A stretch of DNA of 40,231 bases from Herbaspirillum sp. Sphag64 (lineage in GTDB: Bacteria; Pseudomonadota; Gammaproteobacteria; Burkholderiales; Burkholderiaceae_D): the NCBI RefSeq assembly GCF_014192645.1, contig NZ_JACHYE010000020.1:1-40231 (forward strand), read 5' to 3'. The position numbers and the translations under genes are program-made. Positions 1 through 6,410 of this stretch are shown here, piece by piece (the stretch's first letter is position 1; the number at the start of each line of letters is the position of its first letter). The notes under the pieces were generated by a model. It had not been told where the DNA came from. It made no database searches and worked only from the letters and a program-made list of their open reading frames with translations.

Positions 1-203
1 ACGATGCCAGGCAGCCCGGGGGCCAGTGCCTGTACCAGCTTGAGAATACTCAAACCTGCCATGGCGCCGATCATGAGCACGTCGCCGTGGGCGAAATTGA
101 TCAGGTTCAGTACTCCGTAGACCATCGTGTATCCCAACGCGATCAGCGCATACATGCTGCCGAGCACTAATCCGTTGATGATTTGCTGGATGAAAATGTC
201 CAT
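1..203 (-). CDS. livH: Branched-chain amino acid-type ABC transporter permease, LivH family (partial, N-terminal part only)
   Basis: Only the first 67 or so codons are in the window; the gene runs off the left edge. The start ATG at 203 is preceded by GGAGA at a good distance. The protein opens MDIFIQQIINGLVLGSMYAL and continues with a GYTMVYGVLNLINFAHGD segment, the hallmark N-terminus of LivH-type inner-membrane permeases of the hydrophobic amino acid/amide/urea ABC family. It lies 90 bp after a pyrroline-carboxylate reductase-like gene and in the same direction as a binding-protein gene 2.3 kb upstream, so it is probably the permease for that binding protein. The real substrate need not be leucine; the enzymes between the two suggest a hydroxyproline or proline-like compound (inference). 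Confidence 0.9.
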   Translation of the reverse strand, partial: MDIFIQQIINGLVLGSMYALIALGYTMVYGVLNLINFAHGDVLMIGAMAGLSILKLVQALAPGLPGI

Positions 204-234
204 ATGTCTCCTCTGCTTCGATACTTCTTTAATG

Positions 235-257
235 CCGGTCTGCTTGCGACAGACCGG
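235..257. repeat. Intercistronic inverted repeat between the reductase gene and livH
   Basis: A perfect 8-bp dyad, CCGGTCTG and CAGACCGG, encloses a 7-nt loop (243-249). It sits between the stop at 294 and the livH start at 203. On the minus strand, the direction of the genes, no T-run follows, so it is more likely an mRNA processing or stability hairpin, or a weak attenuator, than a full terminator. A T-rich tail (TTCTTGTT) exists only on the plus strand, where no gene ends. Confidence 0.4.
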
Positions 258-293
258 TTCTTGTTAAATCCACAATTGGTAATTGCGGATATC

Positions 294-1229
294 CTATTCC
301 GCTGACGCAAGCATGCCTTCGCATACCACACGCGCAGCGGCCAAATCCCATGCTGCCTGTCCTACTGTCTTGAAAATCGGCATGCCTTGTAATGGTGGTC
401 CACCGGCCAGCAGGTCACCCAATACGCGCACCCGCTGCCAATCGACCTTGGCCTGAATCAAATCACCGGCCTCGTGCTTGGCACCTTCCAGATCGTCGAC
501 AACGATGATGCGTTCGGCCAGCAACGATGCGGGAAACTCCACCATATCCGGCTTGAAGGCACCAACACCAATGGCAAGCGTGCGGGCAGCCAGCTTGGCT
601 GGAATCACCGGCGTACGCGAGGTGGTCAGTGAAATGAGTACATCCGCGGCTGGCACATCGGACTTCAACTGCGCCATGCTGATGGCGTTAGCTTCGATAC
701 CGGGCACGCGGGCACTTAATGCCCGGCAAAAACTTTCAGTACGCTCGGCATCACGTCCGGCAACCCAGAAGCGGCGGATTCCAAAATAATCCGACAATGC
801 CGCAGCATGCGCCGCGGCCTGCACACCAACACCAATCAACAGCGCGGATTTGGGCTTGCGAATGCCTAGTACGTCGATTCCCAGCAAGGTCATCGCTGCA
901 GTGCGGCGCGCAGTTACTGTCGGGCCGTCGAGTTGTACCAGGCGACGACCGGTCTTGGTATCAAATACGATGACTTCGCCCTGGATCGTCGGCAGCTCAT
1001 GAGCGCTATTGTCCGGGTGTACGGTGATCAGTTTGGTGACACTGATATCAGCGCCGATGGCGGGCATGCTGAGCAGCACATTGGCGCCACCGATGGGCAC
1101 CACCTGCCGTTCAGGCGCAGTGATCTTGCCAGCAAAGAGCTCCTGCGCGGCTTGCGACAAGGCCGGTACAAGTTGCTTGTAGGGGAGCGCCTGGGCAGTT
1201 TCCCGCGCGTTCAGGACAGGCACGCTCAT
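294..1229 (-). CDS. Ornithine cyclodeaminase/mu-crystallin family protein, predicted delta1-pyrroline-2-carboxylate reductase
   Basis: A 311-residue protein of the OCD/mu-crystallin family. Visible are the family signature LDGPTVTARRTAAMT (about residues 100-114) and the Rossmann dinucleotide motif LLIGVGVQAAAHAAAL (130-145). Members either deaminate ornithine or reduce cyclic imines such as delta1-pyrroline-2-carboxylate with NAD(P)H. Its start ATG (1229) overlaps the TGA of the upstream proline-racemase-family gene in an ATGA, implying translational coupling. That neighbour carries the dehydratase-type active site and its product would be delta1-pyrroline-2-carboxylate, so reduction to L-proline is the most likely role. 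An in-frame extension upstream exists but lies inside the neighbour and lacks support. Ornithine cyclodeaminase activity cannot be excluded from sequence alone. Confidence 0.82.
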   Translation of the reverse strand: MSVPVLNARETAQALPYKQLVPALSQAAQELFAGKITAPERQVVPIGGANVLLSMPAIGADISVTKLITVHPDNSAHELPTIQGEVIVFDTKTGRRLVQLDGPTVTARRTAAMTLLGIDVLGIRKPKSALLIGVGVQAAAHAAALSDYFGIRRFWVAGRDAERTESFCRALSARVPGIEANAISMAQLKSDVPAADVLISLTTSRTPVIPAKLAARTLAIGVGAFKPDMVEFPASLLAERIIVVDDLEGAKHEAGDLIQAKVDWQRVRVLGDLLAGGPPLQGMPIFKTVGQAAWDLAAARVVCEGMLASAE

Positions 1230-2236
1230 CGCAGGAAAAATCCGGTAGGGAAAGGATCGGTGTCTTCCAACACCCATTGATTGGTGCTCATGATGTGAGC
1301 GGATCCGGTAACTTCAGTAATTACGCCATCGAACGCACCAACGCGGGTCGACTCAGTCACACGGACACTGAACTTGCTGCCGACTATGCTGGCGTTGACC
1401 AGATCCTGATTGAGCGCGAGGCGGTCTCGCAGGAACAATTGCGCAGCACGCCCGGAGGTACCGGTGCCGGTCGGTGACCGGTCCACTTCGCGATCAGCAA
1501 AAATGCAAACGTTGGACTGATCTGCACCGACTACTTGCGGGGCGCTGTCGATGATGGTGCCATACAGAGTATTCAAACCTGGCTCCAGCGGATGAACAAT
1601 GCTGACCTTGGCCTTGACTGCGGCTTTGGTTTCGGCACCCAGCTGGATCAGTTGACGCACTTGTTCGGGTTTCACGCTCAGACCAGCCTGGTCGGCATTG
1701 ATGTAGTAGTAGAACGCGCCACCGAAAACGATATCGCCAGTGATCTGACCAAAGCTGGGGGTCTCGACCACGACATCACGCGCATAGATGAAGGCAGGAA
1801 CGTTCTTGAAGGTCACCTTGCCAGCACGCACACCATCCCACTCCACGCGCGCTTCAATGAAGCCGGCTGGGGCGTCAAAGCAGATGCGGGTAGTCGGTTC
1901 GGTACGCTCGACATACCCCATCTCCACCAATACTTTTCCCAACGCGATGATGCCGTGGCCGCACATGTCGCTGTAGCCTTCGTTGTGGATAAAAATAACG
2001 CCAAAGTCGGCGTTTGGCGTGATGGGGGGAAGCAGATAGGCGCCGTACATGTCGGCATGACCGCGCGGCTCGTTTATCAAAAACTGCCGCAGGTCATCTC
2101 GATGTTGCTTGAGCCAGTCGCGTTTCTCCAGAATATTGCCGCCCGGTACCGGCGGCAATCCGGACACGATAATGCGCAACGGCTCACCGCCGGTATGGGC
2201 ATCGATCGTCTGAACGGTGCGGGTGTAACTGAGCAT
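1226..2236 (-). CDS. Proline racemase family enzyme, predicted trans-3-hydroxy-L-proline dehydratase (Cys/Thr type)
   Basis: A 336-residue proline-racemase-fold protein. The first catalytic position is Cys92 in DMCGHG. The second is Thr256 in DRSPTGTGTSG, where racemases and 4-hydroxyproline 2-epimerases carry a second Cys. The Cys/Thr pair is the published signature of trans-3-hydroxy-L-proline dehydratases (for example the human L3HYPDH enzyme), which eliminate water to give delta1-pyrroline-2-carboxylate. The start at 2236 is chosen because AGAGGAAG lies about four bases upstream; an earlier in-frame codon at 2269 has no such site. The gene is followed by an overlapping imine reductase-type gene and preceded by an amino acid-binding protein, matching an uptake-plus-conversion operon. 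The substrate is inferred; the fold and active-site swap are read directly. Confidence 0.85.
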   Translation of the reverse strand: MLSYTRTVQTIDAHTGGEPLRIIVSGLPPVPGGNILEKRDWLKQHRDDLRQFLINEPRGHADMYGAYLLPPITPNADFGVIFIHNEGYSDMCGHGIIALGKVLVEMGYVERTEPTTRICFDAPAGFIEARVEWDGVRAGKVTFKNVPAFIYARDVVVETPSFGQITGDIVFGGAFYYYINADQAGLSVKPEQVRQLIQLGAETKAAVKAKVSIVHPLEPGLNTLYGTIIDSAPQVVGADQSNVCIFADREVDRSPTGTGTSGRAAQLFLRDRLALNQDLVNASIVGSKFSVRVTESTRVGAFDGVITEVTGSAHIMSTNQWVLEDTDPFPTGFFLR

Positions 2237-2436
2237 GCGACTTCCTCTAAAAAAACCTTTTACAAGCAAACTGGGCAGCCTGCCATTTCCATGCCGCAGA
2301 GCTCAATGGCAGGAGTGTATTGCATTTGCGACCATTTGCACCAGAAAGCTGCATGTGCAGATGCACAAAAGCTGCCCCCGCCAAACAACAGGGGCAAGCA
2401 TTTGTGAACTACGGGGAACTGGTATCGCTGGTAACA

Positions 2437-2461
2437 GAAGCGGGCCTGTATGGCCCGCTTC
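2437..2461 (-). terminator. Strong hairpin after the binding-protein gene (weak terminator or mRNA-stability hairpin)
   Basis: A perfect 10-bp stem, GAAGCGGGCC with GGCCCGCTTC, encloses a 5-nt loop (2447-2451). It lies 26 bp past the stop of the binding-protein gene and before the dehydratase gene. The minus-strand tail is TGTTACC, not a T-run, so partial termination or protection of the upstream mRNA is more likely than full stop. Such hairpins often let the binding protein be made in excess over downstream products. Confidence 0.5.
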
Positions 2462-2487
2462 CAGGATCAACAATCTACCGACTGTGA

Positions 2488-3615
2488 TCAGTAGCTGGTC
2501 AGCGCAACTGGCAAACCATCCTTAAAGCGGAACACCGTCACTGGCGATTGCTTCAGGTCATGTTTGTCGTCAAACTCGTATTCGCCAACGACACCCTTGT
2601 ACTTGATGCTGGCCAGGGCTGGGCCGTATTGCTTTGGTTCAACCGAGTTGGCCGCCTTCATGGCTTGTGCAATCAGCATCATGCCGTCGTAGAAGGACAC
2701 GGCGTAGGTTTCTGCAGGACGGCCAAACTTCTTTTGATACTCTTCAGAAAAAGCTTTGCCTTCCTTGGCCTTCTCAAGCATGGTGCCGCCTTGTGTGCAG
2801 TAGACGGTGTCGCCGATGGCATCACCACCCAGACGCCCCATTTCCGGCGAGCAAATACCGTCGCCACCCAACAACACTGCATCAATACCCAGCTGCTTCA
2901 TCTGACGCTTGATCGGCGCACCTTGTGGTGCATAACCGCCAATGAACACGGCATCAGGCTTCTTGCCCTTGATGGAGGTCAGGATGGCCGAGAAATCGGT
3001 TGCCTTGTCGTTGGTGAAGTCTTTGCTGACGACCTTGATGCCGTTGGCCAGTGCAACCTTGGTGAACTCTTCTGCCAGACCTTGACCGTAAGCGGTGCGA
3101 TCATCGATCACGGAGACAGTCTTGATCTTCAATTCCTTGGCTGCATACAGTGCCATCTTGCCACCCAGCTGACTATCGCTGGCTGCCACACGGAACAGGT
3201 TCACGAAACCTTGCTGTGTCACCTTAGGATTGGAAGCAACAGTTGCTGTCACGATACCTGCTTCGTTGTACACACGCGACGCTGGAATGGTCACGCCTGA
3301 GTTGTAAGGACCAACAACAGCCTTGACACCCATATCAGCGAGCTTCTGTGCAGCAGCAACGCCCGACTTTGGATCAGCCTGGTCATCTTCTGCGACCATT
3401 TCAAATTTAATCTTCTTGCCACCGATTACCAGGCCTTGTGTGTTCAGGCGTTCGATTGCCAGTTGCAAACCGCCTTGATTGTCCTTACCAGCAGATGCTT
3501 GCGGGCCGGTCAGCGGACTGCTGAAGCCGATCTTCACGGTTTGCACTTCCTGGGCACAGGCAATCGCTGGCAGGATGGCAAGTGAAGCGGCAATAATAGT
3601 CATGCGGTTATACAT
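2488..3615 (-). CDS. Periplasmic substrate-binding protein of a branched-chain amino acid-type ABC transporter
   Basis: A 375-residue type I periplasmic binding protein (LivJ/LivK-like). An N-terminal signal peptide, MYNRMTIIAASLAIL followed by PAIACA, should be cleaved before QEVQTVKIGFS. The mature part starts with the family pattern KIGFSSPLTGPQASAGKD and includes VVGPYNSGVTIPASRVYNEAG and YAVSFYDGMMLIAQA. The start at 3615 has AGAGGAA six bases upstream. It would deliver a small amino acid from the periplasm to the permease cut by the left edge. It is separated from that permease by two enzyme genes acting on proline-like compounds, so hydroxyproline or proline is a candidate ligand (inference). 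ATPase and second permease genes should lie to the left of the window. Confidence 0.9.
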   Translation of the reverse strand: MYNRMTIIAASLAILPAIACAQEVQTVKIGFSSPLTGPQASAGKDNQGGLQLAIERLNTQGLVIGGKKIKFEMVAEDDQADPKSGVAAAQKLADMGVKAVVGPYNSGVTIPASRVYNEAGIVTATVASNPKVTQQGFVNLFRVAASDSQLGGKMALYAAKELKIKTVSVIDDRTAYGQGLAEEFTKVALANGIKVVSKDFTNDKATDFSAILTSIKGKKPDAVFIGGYAPQGAPIKRQMKQLGIDAVLLGGDGICSPEMGRLGGDAIGDTVYCTQGGTMLEKAKEGKAFSEEYQKKFGRPAETYAVSFYDGMMLIAQAMKAANSVEPKQYGPALASIKYKGVVGEYEFDDKHDLKQSPVTVFRFKDGLPVALTSY

Positions 3616-3921
3616 GTAATGTTCCTCTCGATGGTGAAGGTCAGGTGGGTAAATCGTCATTTCCGGCCGATCCTTTTGAGACCCGGCAGGATTTTATAGC
3701 TGATGCGGAAAGCGATTGCTACAAGTGCGAATACAGATATGACTTCATGGCAAGGGTCTCTCCTCTGAGCTCTGGTAGGCGGGGCGCATCCGGGGTCCGG
3801 TGCGACTCTTTGTGCGAGCTCGATTTTATTTACTCTTGTCTGATATTAGTTCCGATAATTGTCTCTATAATCAAAATTAAATTCATACAATCTCCATTTA
3901 TCAGAATAATATTCAAAATCT
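3616..3921. promoter_or_regulatory. Divergent control region between the binding-protein gene and the Lrp/AsnC regulator
   Basis: 306 bp with no gene. On the plus strand a perfect TATAAT (3866-3871) lies 51 bp before the regulator start, without a good -35 box. On the minus strand TATAAA (3693-3698) is a possible -10 for the binding-protein operon with only a poor -35. A GC-rich dyad at 3785-3804 (CGCA, bulged T, CCGG, loop GGT, CCGG, TGCG) lies centrally and is a possible operator. GAGCTC occurs on both sides of it. Weak -35 boxes fit an activator-dependent, autoregulated pair, as is common for Lrp-family regulators (inference). Confidence 0.4.
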
Positions 3922-4386
3922 ATGGCTACACTGGACAAAATCAGCAAAAAAATTCTGTCAGAACTACAGAATGACGGTCGCATCAGTAATGTTGATCTGG
4001 CCACGCGCGTCAATTTGTCCCCTGCAGCCTGCCTGGAACGGGTACGCAAACTGCAGGAAGCGGGCTATATCCTGGGATATGCGGCACAGCTTAATCCTGA
4101 GTTGCTGGACGTATCCTTGCTAGTGTTCATTGAGGTCGTGCTCGACCGCACGACGGCCGATGTGTTTGAGGCATTCAAGAAAAGCGTGCAGAGCATTCCG
4201 GAAATCATGGAGTGCCACATGGTGGCGGGAGGCTTTGACTACCTGGTCAAATCAAGGGTCAAGGATATGAATGCTTATCGGGAATTTCTGGGCAAGTCAC
4301 TGCTGCAGCTTAAGGGCGTGCGAGAAACGCACACCTATGCCGTCATGGAAGAGGTCAAAAACACGATTCGCCTGCCGATCAAATAA
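3922..4386 (+). CDS. Lrp/AsnC family transcriptional regulator
   Basis: A 154-residue protein with the typical layout. The N-terminal helix-turn-helix follows LDKISKKILSELQNDGRISN (about residues 4-23) and includes LATRVNLSPAACLERVRKLQEAG. The C-terminal RAM effector-binding domain includes MECHMVAGGFDYLVKSRVKD and ends in RLPIK. Members bind amino acids and regulate their transport or breakdown. It is divergent from a binding-protein gene and a predicted hydroxyproline-converting pair, so it probably senses the imported amino acid or its product and controls that operon and itself. No clear Shine-Dalgarno sequence precedes the ATG. The general regulator Lrp itself is an alternative, but local linkage favours a dedicated regulator. 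Confidence 0.92.
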   Translation: MATLDKISKKILSELQNDGRISNVDLATRVNLSPAACLERVRKLQEAGYILGYAAQLNPELLDVSLLVFIEVVLDRTTADVFEAFKKSVQSIPEIMECHMVAGGFDYLVKSRVKDMNAYREFLGKSLLQLKGVRETHTYAVMEEVKNTIRLPIK

Positions 4387-4423
4387 AGCCCTGCCAGCAG
4401 GTAAGAAGCGGCGAAGTATCACG

Positions 4424-4471
4424 TCAGAAAACAACAAAACCGACGAGGCCCACAAGGGGCACCATCGGTTT
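4424..4471 (-). terminator. Rho-independent terminator of dksA (convergent with the Lrp/AsnC gene)
   Basis: AAACCGA (4437-4443) pairs with TCGGTTT (4465-4471), and an inner GCCC (4448-4451) pairs with GGGC (4457-4460). On the minus strand the hairpin is followed by TTTTGTTGTTTTC. It lies 26 bp beyond the dksA stop. It may also stop plus-strand transcription from the regulator. Confidence 0.65.
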
Positions 4472-4496
4472 CAGCAGTCAAGTGCTATCGCGTGAA

Positions 4497-4958
4497 TTAA
4501 TCGCCGTAGAGCTTTTGCTTCAATTCACGACGCTGCTGGGCTTCCAGCGACAGTGTCGCAGTCGGACGAGCCAACAGACGCGGAATGCCAATAGGCTCTC
4601 CAGTTTCTTCACACCAGCCATATTCGCCAGCATCTATAGAAACGATGGATTGCTGTACCTTCTTGAGCAATTTACGTTCACGGTCACGGGTACGCAATTC
4701 CAGCGCATGCTCTTCTTCGATCGTTGCGCGGTCGGCGGGATCAGGCACGAGCACGGTTTCGCGCAAGTGCTCGGTAGTTTCACCGGCATTCTTGAGCAAA
4801 TCTTTTTCCAGCTGTTGCAAACGGTTCTTGAAAAAAGCCAGCTGCGCTTCGTTCATGTAATCTTTTTCGCCCATCTTGAGGATTTGCTCCTCAGTGAGCA
4901 ATGTTTGCGTCTCAGGGGTAGTTTTGGGAGTTTTAGTTGCCACTTCGCTTACTTTCAA
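4497..4958 (-). CDS. dksA: RNA polymerase-binding transcription factor DksA (single-cysteine type)
   Basis: A DksA of about 153 residues. It has the coiled-coil region (FFKNRLQQLEKDLLKNAGE), the coiled-coil tip DPADRATIEEEHALELR with its two functional acidic residues, and the C-terminal globular part EYGWCEETGEPIGIPRLLAR. DksA inserts into the secondary channel of RNA polymerase and, with ppGpp, adjusts rRNA and amino acid promoter activity. Only one of the four zinc-binding cysteines remains (GWCEETG; the second pair is LSLEAQ), a form seen in many beta- and alphaproteobacteria. No ATG opens the reading frame. Candidates are TTG 4958 (used here), GTG 4943, and ATT 4976, which has the best Shine-Dalgarno (AAGGA, 4981-4985). 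The true N-terminus is open. Confidence 0.93.
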   Translation of the reverse strand: MKVSEVATKTPKTTPETQTLLTEEQILKMGEKDYMNEAQLAFFKNRLQQLEKDLLKNAGETTEHLRETVLVPDPADRATIEEEHALELRTRDRERKLLKKVQQSIVSIDAGEYGWCEETGEPIGIPRLLARPTATLSLEAQQRRELKQKLYGD

Positions 4959-5487
4959 TACTACGGGTTTTTCAATTTTATCCTTTAATCCAGCGCCTGC
5001 TTTCGGGTTTTACCAGAACGCCTGCCTGACATGCGCATGATTTGGGATCTGCACTGTCGCTGGATTTGGTCGCTTTTGAATCCACTTCCCTTGCTGCCGA
5101 TGACACCAATGTTGCAATCAACGCAGGTGCATTCGTCCACTTTGCTACCAGACTGTATTCATCGGCTCAGTCAACTGCCAACACTGTAGGCTGGCAATAG
5201 ATGTTTCTGACTTCCAATTTCAACGGTGAAGGATTTTACACTAACAATATTGCCTGCCAATGAACTTGCCAACTTATCCGCAGCGAATCCGGACTGATAT
5301 TTCAGTGTGCTACGAGATTTTTTCTCTGCGCCCGTCTACCCCGTAGATTTGACTCGGCGCGCAAGACCCTTAACCAACACAGTGTATACCACAAGTGCGC
5401 ACAGAAATGCGACTTGGGCACAGCCCCACATAGGAAGCAGAACGATTAGCAACTGCAAGCCATCAAAACAGCAACACTTTGCCAGTT
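4959..5487. other. 529-bp non-coding stretch: dksA leader and promoter region
   Basis: Between moeB (stop 5488) and dksA I see no convincing gene. On the minus strand a short frame (5038-4985, 17 codons, starting MRMSGRRSGKTRK) ends in TAA directly at the AAGGA that precedes dksA; it is very basic and has no ribosome site of its own, so it may be chance or a leader peptide. Two overlapping promoter-like pairs lie at 5233-5272, giving a leader of roughly 260 nt. No terminator was found for moeB, so read-through into dksA is possible. Confidence 0.45.
5233..5272 (-). promoter_or_regulatory. Candidate dksA promoters (two overlapping sigma70-like pairs)
   Basis: On the minus strand TTGGCA (5267-5272) and TATTGT (5244-5249) are separated by 17 bp. 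A second pair, TTGGCA (5255-5260) and TAAAAT (5233-5238), is separated by 16 bp. Both would start transcription about 260 nt upstream of dksA. The repeated TTGGCA is unusual and could also be a protein-binding repeat. Confidence 0.45.
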
Positions 5488-6243
5488 CTATAAATGGGTG
5501 CCGCCACAAACCGGACAAGCGCTATTGCGCTGGAATTGAATCGTGGTCCATTCCATGCGTCGTGCATCCAGGATCTGGAGCCGGCCAATCAATGGCTCGC
5601 CCACTTGGGCAACCAGTTTGAGCGCTTCAGCGGCTTGCATGGTGCCAATAATGCCAACCAGTGGCGAAAATACGCCCATGGTTGAACACTGGACTTCTTC
5701 AAATTGTTGATCCGGCGGAAACAGGCAGGCATAACAAGGGGCATTCTTGCGCCGCGTGTCAAATACGCTGATCTGGCCATCGAAGCGGATCGCGGCTCCC
5801 GATACAAGAGGCACACCATGATGTACGCAGGCACGATTAACGGCATGACGCGTGGCGAAATTATCACTGCAATCAAGCACTACCGAGGCACCTTGCACCA
5901 GCGCCGCCAATTGCGCTTCACTAACCCGCTCGGCAACGGTGACGACGTCAACATCAGGATTGATCTGGGTCATTGCCTCGCGCCCGGAGGCAACCTTGAG
6001 CATGCCAACCCGCTGCGTGGTATGCATGATCTGTCGCTGCAAATTGGTCAGATCCACCGTATCGTCGTCAACCAGCGTGATTTTTCCGATGCCAGCCGAG
6101 GCCAGATACAGCGCAACAGGAGAACCCAGGCCACCGCTGCCAATCACGAGTGCATGCGCAGCCAGCAAGCGCTCCTGCCCGGGGATATCGATTTCATCAA
6201 GCAGTATATGGCGTGAGTAGCGTAATAGTTGCTGGTCGTTCAT
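5488..6243 (-). CDS. moeB: HesA/MoeB/ThiF family adenylyltransferase (molybdopterin synthase or ThiS-activating E1-like enzyme)
   Basis: A 251-residue E1-like enzyme, the usual MoeB/ThiF length. Visible are the ATP-binding loop IGSGGLGSPVALYLASAG (about residues 34-51), DDDTVDLTNLQRQ, DCSDNFATR, and two zinc-binding cysteine pairs, CYAC and CPVC near the C-terminus. A conserved Cys sits in EVQCSTMGVFSP. It adenylates the C-terminal glycine of a ubiquitin-like sulfur carrier (MoaD or ThiS) in the cytoplasm. There is no molybdenum or thiamine gene beside it, so the partner cannot be told from context. It lies 167 bp after ctpA, beyond a terminator, so it probably has its own promoter. The start has no strong Shine-Dalgarno. 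Confidence 0.88.
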   Translation of the reverse strand: MNDQQLLRYSRHILLDEIDIPGQERLLAAHALVIGSGGLGSPVALYLASAGIGKITLVDDDTVDLTNLQRQIMHTTQRVGMLKVASGREAMTQINPDVDVVTVAERVSEAQLAALVQGASVVLDCSDNFATRHAVNRACVHHGVPLVSGAAIRFDGQISVFDTRRKNAPCYACLFPPDQQFEEVQCSTMGVFSPLVGIIGTMQAAEALKLVAQVGEPLIGRLQILDARRMEWTTIQFQRNSACPVCGGTHL

Positions 6244-6357
6244 TGCGGCGTATTCATGTAGATCGTGCTTGATTGCCTGTCTGTTTCAGGTCGCGGTTGT
6301 TCATCATGACAACATTGGCGAATACCACGTCATACCCCGCAGCCTCCCTGAAATGAA

Positions 6358-6388
6358 GAAGGCCGCAGCCGGACTGGCTGCGGCCTTC
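6358..6388 (-). terminator. Rho-independent terminator of the gpmA-envC-ctpA operon
   Basis: A perfect 13-bp stem, GAAGGCCGCAGCC (6358-6370) with GGCTGCGGCCTTC (6376-6388), has a 5-nt loop. The minus-strand tail is TTCATTTC, moderately T-rich. It lies 22 bp past the ctpA stop and separates ctpA from moeB. Confidence 0.75.
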
Positions 6389-6410
6389 TACCTGAGCGAC
6401 GATGAGGCGA

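Noticed and set aside
1535..2407. Plus-strand open frame (290 codons) opposite the proline-racemase-family gene
   Set aside because: The minus-strand gene has clear catalytic motifs and a Shine-Dalgarno; the plus frame has neither.
2488..3615. Lipoprotein reading of the binding-protein signal peptide (Cys in PAIACA)
   Set aside because: The residues before the Cys (A-I-A) are a poor lipobox, and ACA|QE is a normal signal peptidase I site.
5336..5518. Minus-strand 60-codon frame with a hydrophobic middle, overlapping the end of moeB
   Set aside because: It begins with TTG inside moeB with no ribosome site. The hydrophobic stretch (LLIVLLPMWGCAQVAFLCAL) could be a small membrane protein, but nothing else supports it.
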